Assembly (NCBI GenBank): GCA_905221605.1
Contig: CAJNDS010002831.1
Span: forward strand, 200,787 to 264,786
Source: Symbiodinium natans
Taxonomy: Eukaryota; Sar; Dinophyceae; Suessiales; Symbiodiniaceae
Reading direction: 5' to 3'
Length of the DNA: 64,000 nucleotides
The position numbers and the translations under genes are program-made. Shown here piece by piece: positions 23,343 to 34,700 of this stretch (the first letter of the stretch is position 1; the number at the start of each line of letters is the position of its first letter). The notes below the pieces were generated by a model, which did no database searches, had not been told where the DNA came from, and saw nothing but the letters and a program-made list of their open reading frames with translations.

Positions 23343-23531
23343 ATGGCCGCCGCGTCGCACTCTTCAAGACGCCGCCTGCGCGTGCGGAACGCGCCAGGGC
23401 TTCTAGCACTTCTGAGTGCTGCTGTCCTTTGGGCAAAGGCTGGACCTAACGGACCCAGAAGCTTAAACAGCGTGCAGTTCGCCGAATCTGGATGCTTGGA
23501 CATGTTTGGACCATGCGCTCTGAGGTTTTAA
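23343..23531 (+). CDS. Candidate first exon encoding a signal peptide
   Basis: An ATG in strong context (CCATGGCC) opens MAAASHSSRRRLRVRN, followed by a hydrophobic core (GLLALLSAAVLWAKA) and then GPNGPRSLNS. This is a typical signal peptide: basic n-region, hydrophobic h-region and a small-residue AKA-type cleavage region. The coding part probably ends before the TAA at 23529, perhaps at the GT at 23480. It is the nearest good start upstream of the methyltransferase exons and could be its N-terminus, implying entry to the ER or a plastid/secretory route. No phase link was established, so it may be a separate small gene. Confidence 0.38.
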   Translation: MAAASHSSRRRLRVRNAPGLLALLSAAVLWAKAGPNGPRSLNSVQFAESGCLDMFGPCALRF

Positions 23532-25051
23532 GAGTTGCGTGGAGTGCTTCCCTGAACACTCGTACAGGCGGCTGAGCCGGCCTACACCCCGCCAGGCGCG
23601 AAGAGTCGCGATTTGTGTTTAGAGGCCTCCCTCCCAGGCCCCTGTGCCCCAAACCCTAAACATGGGCTGCTAGGCAGGTGGCAAGAAATCCCGATAAATC
23701 CTCCAACCGGCAAACGTTTTGTGTTGGTATGACATGATCGGGACAGCATGGGGGTCTGCGGGCTGATGAAGGCAATGTAAGTCAATACTGCGTCGAATTT
23801 CTCCTTGCACACACGTGTATGCCTTGCAGTGCGACCTAGTCAGCGGGGCAGGTGCCCCAAAAAACCTGAAAACGCTAAACCCCTAAACCCCCAACACACC
23901 CAAAACAACCTACCCTATATATCACCACTATCAAGTCTAAACCCCTGAAGCTCCCTGAGCCTCATACCGTCCCTAAGCCCTGACCTCCGGCAACCCCGAA
24001 ATCCCTCGAAAGCCACCCAACCCAGAAGAACAAAGCGGCCCAGCTAACGAAAGGCGCACCTCTTCACGCTCTTGTTTGACACAAGCATCCCCCCCCCCCC
24101 TCCCGGTCCCAAACCTTTCCTAGAATCCAAGAATACGCTTCCAAACCCTCAGCCCGAAACCTTAAACCCCAAACCCTCACCGATGTCCTTGAGATGTATG
24201 GCCGGGGGCTTTCTGGTGAGAAAAACCCAAAGGGTCCTAGAAGTCCCTATATGGGGGACGCGTACCCGCACCAAAATGGTAATTCCTACTACGGAAACCC
24301 TACTTTCTACTCTGTAGGTACTTCGGAGCCTTTGAGAGAAGCCCCCCCGAGGCCGCCGGGCCACCACCCTCGGATTGGCTGGGGGCGTCCTCTGGCCGCG
24401 AGGCGCTTTGGCTCGGCAGCCCTTGGTCTTCGACGCTTGGGGCCGCTTTGTTTGGGGCTTCTTTTTGGGGAGTTTAGGGTTATATGTTAGGGTTTGGGGT
24501 TTACGGTTAATTTAGGGTTTAGGGTTAATTTAGGGTTTAGGGTTTAGGGTTCAGGGTTTAGGGTTTGGAGGGGGGCTTTGGGGGGTTGAGGGCAGCTTGA
24601 GATTTTGGGTTTATAGGGTTTAGGGGAAAGGGGCATGTGTTTTGTGGGGGCTCCCAGGAGGGGTTGCACAGAGTCTATGAAGCTTGCACTTTGTAATGTA
24701 TGCATCCAGTCTTTTCTGTAGATCTGCAAGTGTGATGGGTGCTTTGGGTGTTCCGGTCTTGTTTCGGTGTTCCTGGTGGGATGAAGGAGGCACGAGGGTT
24801 CCAACTGCCTGTTGGGGTAACTGGTACGGACCACCCACGGCCCAAGCCCCCAATCGCGCGAGTCATAGTTGGGTAACATTTTCCAATTTTAAGGATACTT
24901 AAACCCAATAAGGAATAGAAATGTAAATTTTCAATATTATGCCGACCATGAACTAGAAGCCCAATGCACCCAATGCCTTAGTCTTGTTTCACAGCCCTAC
25001 ACCGAAAACCCTAAACCCTAAACCCTACACCGGATTCTTTTTGCGGCTCAG

Positions 25052-28000
25052 GATCAGACCATCGCAGAAAGCGGCTTGGAGGACGGAGTCTGCGGGAACA
25101 AGGTTTGAATTGTGTGGGCCAAAGTCTGGAATTTGGGCTGTTGAGGACTACGAAAACTTCCGTAGGCTTAGACCGAGGCCGAAAAAAAGCTAGGTTCTGG
25201 ATGCTAGGGGTGCCGGGCTTCTATTGGCCCGGCCAGAGGCGCCAGTTTCATGTTGACATGGGGAGGATGTGAGAGGTCCGAGAGGCCATGTAGATTAGAT
25301 GGCTCCTTTTCAGTTTTCAAGCGCGCACAATAATTTTGGCAAAACATGTCGATTCTCTAGTCTAAACCTAAACTAAACCCTGTCAACCCTACGTTCCCTT
25401 GTCAACCTATAAGCCCTTCGAAGCGTATGAACCCTGAACCGTGACCCTCCGAACCCTTTTATGGCCCTCCACAGTCAAAGGACTGGTCTTTGAAGGACTA
25501 TGAGGCCATGCGCGATGATGTTCCGCGCACCTCCAGGTGCTGAGAGCTTCCCTGAGAAGTGCTCATAGGAAAACTACTCTTGGCACACTTAGAGCCGATG
25601 TCACTGGGACGGTGGGCGTTTAAGGAATGAAGGAGCGTTGGCCTGTGATTGCGGGTTGCGAGGCTTCAGCAGATAGGGGAGGGTCCCTGCTGGGCAAGCC
25701 GGGCAACGGCTGCCTCCACGCGGCTACGCTCCCGAAACCCTGAGCCCGGAACCCCCCTTCGCCCCTTGCGAGTCGGGGGCAGGTTTGAAGCCGCAATCAA
25801 GCGCCGGCTCGCCACTGCGTCCAATGCCACCGTGGCAGCTGGGCTGCAACTTGCGACGTGCTTGTCTATATATAAGACTACAATAATACACTAACATAGC
25901 AATTGTATGTATATTTCTATATATATATATATTAGTAGAGGGATATAGGAATACCCATGTTCTGGAATTTTGGTTATGCAGCAGGCGGATAGGGGATGCC
26001 ATGTTTCTTGTCGGGAGACATTTTGTGCGGAGCCTGGCTTACGGGCCTGCGGGCACTTTAACATGCACTGCAGAGACATAGCAGGTGGGTCTTTGGGGAA
26101 TTGGGGGTTGGCTGTTTGGTCACGTCCTACCCTAAACCCTTGTGGCATGTTCCTAGTTTGGAGTGGACCTGAACTCTCATGTCTGTTGGGTGTGGTTTCG
26201 TTTTAGAGGGGAACGGCTGGGACTGCAGATCTCAGGCACGAGTTTTCATGTCAACATGCCATCATGCGCCCTTCAAAGTGGCCTTGGGCGGGTGGCCCTA
26301 AACCCCAAACTACCCTAAACCCTAAAACCCCGGAAACCCTAACCTTCTCAATCCAAAAGGTGGATATTGGGACCGGGCCCTTTGCTCTCCTGGCGCTTAT
26401 TGCCGCCAGGGCCGGCGCGAAGAGGGTGTCCTCTTGGCCTGGGATTAGGGTTTGGGGTTTCGGGTTTAGGGTTTAGGGTTTCGGGTTTAGGGTTTAGGGT
26501 GGAGGGGTTTAGATGGACCCATGGAGCCCTTAACTTAACCTTTCTTGCTCCACTCTACGTCTGCAACGCAGGGTCATCTTGCATGCACAAGGCTTCTAGC
26601 ACTGGTGAGGGTCTTGCATAGTTCCTCTCACCTACGAGAGCCGTGTGGCAAGATCCTCTTAGGGTCAGACTGAACGGTTTCGAGTGATTTGGTAGGAGCC
26701 TGTAGACGTCGGGTTCCACGGTGACCTCGCATGTAGATATGTCTCTGGAGACCAGGCGCGTGCTTTTTGCATCCCGGCAGTGTGGTGCGAGGTTGCTAGC
26801 AGATGGCAAAAGGAAGCCAATCCCTACATTGACATGCATCCGTTCATGGTCACAAGGGACTGGCCCCAGGTATGCCATCGAGAAGAACCAGGAAGCTGCC
26901 GTTCAGGCCAAAGAGGCCGTCCAGAAAGCCGGCTTCCAAGACGTGGTGACGGTCATTGAGGGTGATGCCATGAAGCTGGGCTACATTGCCCCAGGGATCC
27001 ATGTACCTCATAATATGGTATAATACTTGGGCCCTAGAAAGCTACTACATAGGAGTCCCCCTTAAGGCCCAAGTATAGACCATATACCCGCATGGATCGT
27101 AAGGGTTATAACGACATCTTTCAGGGTCCCTTTAGGAGTGCTTTCAGCGATCCCTAAACCCTAAACCCTAAACCCTAAACCCTAAACCCTGGTGCTGGGG
27201 GCTCTTTGGGGCACAGTCGCGTGAACAAGAGTTACATATCCCTGCTGACAACCGTCAGCTCAGAGCACAGGCTTCGCATCCCGAAGCTTAGGGTTTAGGG
27301 TTTAGGGTTTAGGGTTTAGGGTTTAGGGTTTAGGGTTTAGGGTTTAGGGTTTAGGGTTTAGGGTTTAGGGTTTAGGGTTTAGGGTTTAGGGTTTAGGGCA
27401 AATTATAAACCCGAGAACCCCCTTAGAGCCCGCAAGTAAGGAAAGTCGACCTCCCGGAGCGGGTCGACTTCGTGGTGTCGGAGCTGATTGGGAGCATTGC
27501 CACCCAAGAAGGCACGTCTCTCCGAAGCCTTTGGCTTCGTTTGCTTCTTGCAACCAAAGGCTCCTATGTAGTACCTTTTTTGGGGTAGTATACCAGAATC
27601 CCCTATTAACTAACCCAAAAAGGAACTACATTGGAGCCTTTGGGTGGGTTTAAACAACTTCAGACCCTGTAAGCGCTTTTAAACCGCCCGGACATGTTCA
27701 GGCCACCCTAAACCGTAAACTTTCTTTGCGCTGGAAAGGTTGGCCCAAGGGCGGAGGATTTGGGTGGAGGATTTGAGGTTGATCACCCGAAACCTCATCC
27801 CCAAACCATCCCAAGCTCTCAAATAAAGGCCTCCAACAACCCCAAAAGCCCCTAACAAAAGACTCTACAGCTCCCCCCCCCCCCCCCCCCGCCAAAAAAA
27901 AAGGAGGAAAAAAAAATCGAAACTGCCACCTTGGAGGGCGTCGCCTTGTGTTCAGAAAAACAGGCGTGGAGCCCATCATCCGCGACGCGCGCGTGCGCTT

Positions 28001-31000
28001 CCTGAAAGATGGGGGCTGCGGCATGATCCCCGCGCGGTGTCAGACCTGCATCGTGGACCACCGGAAGATTAGTTAAGAGCAGTAGGGTTTTTCTGGGTTC
28101 AAGAAAGGGCTTAGGGCTTAATAGGGAGTGAGGGCACCGACATATCGAGACATCCGGCAGCAAGCTGGCGTTTAGGGCCTAAGGGCATGTAGGGTGTAAT
28201 TCTCCCCCTTGATGCCACCTTTGTGGCTCCGAAGCTTCTTCACGGGTAGCCACGAGGCTCCATGGAGCCAAACCCAAAAGCTCGACTAGCTTCCCCAAGC
28301 CCCGCGCCCTGAGTCCCCAAATCCCCCTAAACACTAAGGCCCTAAACCCACCCTAAACCCTAAACTAACCCTAAACCCATAAACCCCTAAACTCATCCTA
28401 AACCCATAAACCCCTAGACTCACCCGAAACCCTCCAGGAAGCTAGATAACGTGGGGGACTCAGAGGTGCCCATCCTCTACAAGGGCCGGAGCTTCGCGCA
28501 GCGACTCTTCAGCCCCTTCGCCGGAGTCCGAAGCCGAGGTGGCTCGGAAGGAAGGGTTTAGGGTTTAGGGTTTAGGGTTTAGGATTTAGGATTTAGGATT
28601 TAGGGTTTAGGGTTTAGGGTTTTGGGTTTAGGGTTTAGGGTTTAGGGTTTAGGGTTTAGGGTTTGGGGGGATGAGGGTGTCTGTAGGCTTCAGGGTTTCA
28701 AGGGACCAAAAGAGACCTTAGGGGTTATTCAGGGGCTACTTAGGTAAAGGATTGCTTGTTTGGGGGTCATGGTTTAGGACCTAGCTTGTTGGATCAGAGC
28801 TTAGGGTTTAGGGATAAGGGGGCCCCTTGAAAAGAAGGTCGTGGCCATGGGGGGTCGGGGGTTCGCCCTGCGGCCAATCATGCTCCCTGTTTTGATGTCA
28901 GGGTGGCGCATCCTGCATCCCCAGGTGTCGAAGGTAGCACGCGCTAGCTGCGAGCTGTTTCGAGTGTCACTAGCGAGTTGCCTTCTAGCTCCAAAGCGTC
29001 GCTTCGGGAATGTCCTAGTCCCAGTCTGTTGTCTGTATTTACTGGTGGGCAACATACTCGTGGCGCCATCTGTAAAAGAAGCAACGGACCATGAACCTTC
29101 AAGTAGGGCGTGGGCGAGCTCCAGGTCACATGGAGATGCTCTCAACCCAAGAAAGTCAGTTCTTGCAGCTGTTTCTTGGGGTTCACACTTGCGCTTGATC
29201 TGTGCGAAGTTCTGCTTCAACCCTGAAGCCCTGAATACGCCTAAGCCCGAGCTCACATTGAGACTGGTGTCACTGGAGGTGCCAAGATTTTATGCCGCTG
29301 CGCAAACCAGAACCCAAAAGCACAGAGCCGGTTAGTGTCCAAGCAGAGCCGCCCAAACCCAAAAAAACCCTATGCAGTGGGAGGCACGCCAGCGCCTGGC
29401 ACGAACCTCCCTCTTCGCATCCCATCGGCGGACGAGGGGAACATGGAGCTTTGGCACAGCACGGGGCTGTTTGAAGTTGTTTGAAAATTTGGGTTCCAAG
29501 CTGCTGAGCACATCCCGCAGCTCCACCTTTGCGCGCTTTCAAAGTTCAACAGGAACCTATATAGACCCTTTTAGGTAAATTTCTTACTGGAAAGGACAAC
29601 TTGAGCAGCCGAGGAGTTTCTGTCAGAACCGCAAATCCTCGAAGACTTCGACTACTGCGTCTTGGGGATGTTGATGTTTCCTTATGTTTCGTGGAGACCG
29701 GAGAGCGGGGTTGTGCTCGTAGGCGTAAGCTTCCAACCGACCGCATAAACCTCAAGAACTTTGTAGTACATCTCAAAGGAAGGAACCTCCCAAAAAAACT
29801 CAAATCCATGAAAATATCACGAAGAAGGCTCCCGCTTGGGGGTTTCTGGGTTCTTTTTTTTTATTGTTGGGCCATGAGGGCTACACGGGCCCCAGGGGCG
29901 CGGGACACAAGAGGGGGGGAGGGAGTCCGGGGCTCTGCGGCAGCTCCGAAGTCTCCCCCAAGTTTCGGGCCCAGGCAACACGGAATCCGAGACGTCGCGG
30001 CAGCAGCAGAAGACCCTAGAGTTCCAGGTGCCTCTGGTGAGGTGTTGCATGGAATTTCAGGATGGGCTCAAGTTCTAGGTTCCCAATTCTCTCAGATTTT
30101 TTAGGACTTAGGGCTTTGTACCTCTCCCAAGGACGCTGACCCCCCCCCCCACCCACCTCAGGTCTTCCCTTAAGGACGCGAACCTGAGGTGGATCCCAAT
30201 GGGAGCTGCCGCTTCTCTGGCTTCGCCATGTGGACCCGCGTGGTGGTCGACGACACGGACCCCCCCCCCCACCCCCCCAAGCCTGCCTTCAGGAGTAGGG
30301 AATTCTGGGTGGAGGGTCGGGGCACCGTATTACATCGCTTCCGAACCTTAACTCCCAAGAGAACTCGAAAGCTGAGCTTGGGGGGAGTTTTGGGGGCAAT
30401 CAGTGGATACGTGGTGCATTTGGATGGCTTCGAATGGACAGAGGGTCTTAAGGGAACCCTAAACCCTAAACCCTAGACCCTAAACCCTAAACCCTAAACC
30501 CTAAACCCAAAAGCGCTTAAGTGAGAGAGACCATTGAGGATGTGATCGAAGTCCGGGGCCAGCCGGACAGCCACTGGGCCTACGTGGTGTCTCTCCTGAC
30601 TCCGCAGCCATGCGCCTGGCCTCTATTTTAGGGGGGGGGGGGGGCTCGAATATCTACTAATATTGCTCCGTTGTGGTCCCTTTTTTGGTATACTAGTACT
30701 AACACCCAAAACCCTACTCTAGTTCTTTGAAGGCCCCTATATATTACTCCGTCTGTCTTCGGGTCTCTATTAGGCGAGGTTCGACGCACGAGCCGAGGCA
30801 CGATTGAAGATGCCAAGATTGTGCTGAACAGCGGCATTGACTACGCAGCGTCGCCTGTAAGATACTCCTTTCATGCTGAGGTCTTTTAATGTTCGTCCCT
30901 TCGCGGGGGAAGGGTTTATAATATTCGAATCCTGCAAAACCTGGCGGAAGCCTGCCTTTTTTTCAGGTTGGAGGAAGCCTATATGGCCTAGGGAGGAAAA

Positions 31001-31331
31001 ACGACGGATTCTTATCAGCCGCTGGCAACTCCGCGGACCCCACGAGGTTTCTCTTGGTACCGCGTTGCCCCGGATATCGGACTGTCTCCAGAACAGAACT
31101 GCCGGAGCCCTCCGAATCCTTGAGATTAAACTCTGTCCGGCAAAGCAGGGGTCGGGTTACTCCGGGCACTTTCAATTCCCCTTCTTACGCATGTTTCATC
31201 CTGATGAGACTGTCCCAAGTTCGGCCAGCGCCCTCGGTTTTTGTTGCTAAAATTGAATGACCTCTCGACAGAGCTGGAGGGCAAAAAAGCGGGCGCTCCA
31301 TGTGCGCTCGGCTGGCTCAGACAAGAGCTAA
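25052..31331 (+). CDS. PRMT-like class I SAM-dependent methyltransferase, multi-exon
   Basis: Exons: 25052-25102, 25475-25536, 25783-25834, 26360-26427, 26870-26974, 27441-27511, 27964-28066, 28438-~28531, 29378-29475, 29975-30027, 30189-~30250, ~30526-30611, 30774-30856, 31272-31331 (TAA). The first eight join in phase. Motif I is VVDIGTGPFALLALIAARAG (exons 3-4), followed by the acidic post-I YAIEKN. Then come VTVIEGDA, DFVVSELIGS, RDARVRFLKDGG, GMIPARCQTCIV and the beta-barrel-like FSGFAMWTRVVVDD and DSHWAYVVSLL. The order matches protein arginine methyltransferase-like enzymes, which transfer methyl from S-adenosylmethionine. SELIGS replaces the classical double-E loop, so the substrate is uncertain. 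Donors are GT, GC and GA (GA at 28067). The 5' end is unresolved; the signal-peptide exon at 23343 is a candidate. Exons between 28532 and 29377 may be missing. Confidence 0.78.
27014..27084. mobile_element. Inverted-repeat element, 71 bp
   Basis: The left end TATGGTATAATACTTGGGCC matches the right end read in reverse complement (TATGGTCTATACTTGGGCC), about 19 bp each. It lies in the intron after 26974. Confidence 0.78.
27288..27398 (+). repeat. Interstitial TTTAGGG array, about 16 perfect units
   Basis: Perfect tandem array ending about 40 bp before the methyltransferase exon at 27441. A CCCTAAA array at 27152-27192 lies opposite it in the same intron. Confidence 0.97.
27554..27643. mobile_element. 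Inverted-repeat element, 90 bp with about 30-bp ends
   Basis: The left end begins CCAAAGGCTCCTATGTAGTA; the right end in reverse complement begins CCAAAGGCTCCAATGTAGTT, and the match continues into CCTTTTTGGG. It lies in the methyltransferase intron 27512-27963. It is the clearest MITE-like element in the window. Confidence 0.85.
28553..28668 (+). repeat. TTTAGGG array with TTTAGGA variants
   Basis: About 16 units including three TTTAGGA, in a methyltransferase intron. Confidence 0.95.
30457..30509 (-). repeat. Interstitial CCCTAAA array
   Basis: Seven units immediately upstream of the exon at about 30526. Confidence 0.95.
30630..30740. mobile_element. Inverted-repeat element, family A, copy 3
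   Basis: Opens with a G run and GGGGCTCGAATA. It has the shared TTGCTCCGTTGTGGTCCCTT and CCCTACTCTAGTTCTTTGAAGG blocks and ends GGCCCCTA. It lies in the intron between 30611 and 30774. Confidence 0.68.
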
Positions 31332-31735
31332 AGACGCATCACAAGGATCGGATCTCGCGATAGCTGGTGTGGGATTTTGTAGGGCTTAGTCATATAGGGC
31401 TGACATCGAGAATTATCGGGAACTACTATTTGCTGGGGCCTTCTCCCGGCTTTGTGTATTATGCCCCCAGTATCGCTTCTGATAGGTTCTAGGGAGGGAG
31501 TCTAACTTGGACAGCTGGGGGGCCTTGGGGCTGCAGTTGAACGTGGTGTTCACGTTCAACAACTGGAACCAAGACCTCAGACTAGGGTCACGCTAGGTCG
31601 TAGCCTGTGTTCAGTACTTGTGCCCGTCCTTCTCCGAACCGCCCAAAGCCCCCAAACATTTCAGCCCTCATCGCCTCCACAAAACATCACGAAGCTCCAA
31701 CACCACAACCGCATGAACTATTCGCAAAGTAACAG

Positions 31736-34700
31736 ATGCCCACATGGGAGGCAGATATCAACTATGCGTATCGCCAGCTCTCCCGCGCGCTACACCCGGA
31801 TAAGAATCCGGACATCGAGGAGGCTCTCCATCCCCTGCATCTACTATGGTCTTTTTATCCTTTATACAGATAACTAACAAACTAAATAACATCCAAATAT
31901 TTCTGATATTTAAACTATTGATTCATCCATAAATAAGATGATGTTCAGAGATGATGACGATGTATCATGGCGTTATGATGTTGGTATACTGTTGCAACAG
32001 TTTATTTGACGTACAAGATCCATTTTTTGCGCGGTGTCGCTGTGTGTGTTTGTTTGTTTGTGTGCTTGTTTGTTTGTGTGCTTGTTTTTGTTTGTTTGTT
32101 TGTTTGATTTGTTTGTTTGTTTGTTTGTTTGTGTGCTTGTTTTTTGTTTGTTTGTTTGTGTGCTTGTTTGTGTGTTTGTGTGTTTGCTTGTGTTTGCTTG
32201 TTTGTTTGTTTGTGTTTGTTTGTGGTTCATGGCCGTTCCGGGGTTTAGGGTGTACGCCCAGATGGGATGGCGTCTAAGTTGTGGGCCTTGGATATTTGGA
32301 CTGAAGCAGAGGCGCGGGTCTCGATCCAGATGTGGAATGTGTTTATGGTGTGCTCGCTCCACTCACTTTGCAGGTTGGAGTAAAAGCAGCACGGACGAGG
32401 GTTGCAGGATTTTATTGTGTCGAGGGGTGTTTTGCCAGTTTCTTGCAGTTCTTGACGGAAAGCCATCTTCGTGCCAGCTGCAGACATCAAAAGTCTGGGT
32501 TCAAAAGGGGTCCAGATGTAGAATTGTAGGGTTTCCCCTCTACGTTGCCCTTGGTGAGAACTCTTGGGTATGTTGGGTTCTGGTCTTGTGGAAGGACAGT
32601 GAGCTTCTTAGTGGGCTCTTGAACCTGAATGTCATGAAAGGTGGGCAATCCCATCGTCACCCGTGCTACCTTCCCCCCCTCCCCTCAACCCCCACCGAAG
32701 CCACGTAGACGATTTCATGTTAGGCCCTTACAGTAGCCCTCGGGCTCCAGGTACACAACTATTGCCCACATGGGGGTCTAAAGTCTGCAAAGAATACCTA
32801 CTTTGGGCTATTTGGAGCCTTGGGGTAAGCCTTACTTTTTGCAGTTTCAGAGACCCTAAACCCTAAACCCTACACCCTAAACCCTAAACCCTCGAATGAG
32901 CCCTGGAGCCAGGCCCACGATGCCTTCAAGCGGCTCACCGATGCGGCAGCAGAGCTGAAAGAAGGCAAGGCCCCTTTGTTGAGAGACTTTAGGGTTTAGG
33001 GTTTAGGGTCTTGTGGGCTCTGAGGCAGTTTATCAAGGGTTTAGGGGCCCTTTGCGAGACTTCTTGTGGGCTTGAGAGGAGGTCGGAGTTTAGGATACTC
33101 TGAGGCAGCTTATAAGGCGTTCAGCAGTTTAGGACTTTAAAACGGCGGAGGCTTGCAGCAGACGTGATACCGAAGTTTAGTCTTCTTTTTTTGGAAGGGG
33201 GCGGCCCAACAAGAACTCAGGAATCCTGAGCCCGGCCAACCATCCAACCTGCATACGTCCCCGTGAGCACGAGTGCCTGGGTAACTTGGGCCTCTGGCCC
33301 CGGGCTTCATCGGGCTCTTGGCGTTGTGGGCTGATCTCGATTGTTGCTGCGCAGGTTTGGAGGAGCAGAGAAATCTTCTCAGAGCAGCTTGGCAGGTATT
33401 CAGCTGGGGGTATCATCATGCCGGACCCCAATAAGGTACCCCAAATCTCGTAAACGACCCGTGTTGTTGTTGTGCCGGAATCTTTGCAGCCTGCTTCGCT
33501 CCCCAAGGCAGCTTTGCGCTTGTGCGCATTTCCTTGCATGAAATGTGGGGCTCGGTTTACTGGGTTGGCCTAGAACACCGATCATGCAAAAAGCTGGCGG
33601 CGAGGTTTGGCTTGGTAAGCTATAGGCTGCGGCTCTTCCACGGCAAGTCCCCGCTTGAGTTAGCTCTCTGCTGTATGTGCTGTGCGCAAGCCCAGCTTCC
33701 AGGCCCAATGGAGGTGTGTGCCATTCAGTTTGGGGGCCTGTGAGTGCCCTCCTCCCCAGCTTCAGATCTTCCATTAAATAGAGCGACCAGGCCCGAAAAG
33801 GCCCGAAGCTCATACGCACCGAGCTTCATGGCATGCTTTTTACTCTTGCAGCGTGATTTTGGCTGAAGGCTGCAAGCTGCAGTACCGTCAGCAAGTACTG
33901 TTTCTGGTGGCTACAAGCTCCAAAAGGAACACTGCGCAAAAACGCCCCCCCAAGAGTGGCTCGAAAAACATGACGGCATCCGAACCCTAAACCCTAAACC
34001 CTAAACCCTCTGTCTCCTCGAACCTTTGCCCAGGCCATCTGTCTCACCATGGGGACGGCGGTGACTCCCGAAATGTTGGAGCGGCCGCAGGAAGCCCTGT
34101 TTGCAGAGGCCGAAATTGAGGGTGACCATCTTAGGGAACATATGTACTTCTGGTGCTTCAGGAGCCAGTTGCCAGAGAAAGTGTTGTTCAGTCGGCATGA
34201 TCGTCAACAGCATCTGACCCATGGATGCGGGGCGATGCTTGTACTTGTAAGTCTCGCCGATCGCGCTTGCTGTTTGATGGTCAGAGAGAGAGAGAGAGAG
34301 AACGGAGAAAAACAATGAAAAGTAGAGACCCGGGAGTTATACCTGGCCCAGGACATGCTTGGGATCTCGCAGCCGCACGATCTCTTTGGGAAATCAGTGT
34401 TGTCCCTCTGTGTAGAGGTGCAAGATTCTTCTTTGCCCCCCCCCCCCCCCGCCCTCTCCCCGATGGAGGCCACCCGCATGCTGCATGCGGTGCTAGCGCT
34501 GACGGGCGAGGGAGAGGCGCGACTCTTGCGAGGTTTATTCAGTTGAGTCTATAGGATTCAGGACACCGAGGTCTTCCAGAAGAGCATGTGCCGAACTCCC
34601 AGGGCTTCAAAATTTTCAGTGGGTAGAAGAGTTCGTAAGCTAAGGTAGCTAGGCAAAAGCTCGCTGAGAGGGCACCCTGAATTCTAAGAACCTCCCCAAA

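Noticed and set aside
24072-24490. Tyr/Gly/Pro-rich open stretch (MYGRGLSGEKNPKGPRSPYM)
   Set aside because: Protein-like in places, but no convincing acceptor/donor pair and no phase link to the exon at 25052; left unannotated as a gene.
28841-29335. 164-codon + strand open frame
   Set aside because: It lies across a methyltransferase intron region, has no domain and its composition is uneven. The real exon nearby (29378-29475) uses another frame.
32034-32708. 224-codon frame rich in Cys, Val, Leu and Phe
   Set aside because: Its first third is only the translation of the TTTG microsatellite; the rest shows no motif.
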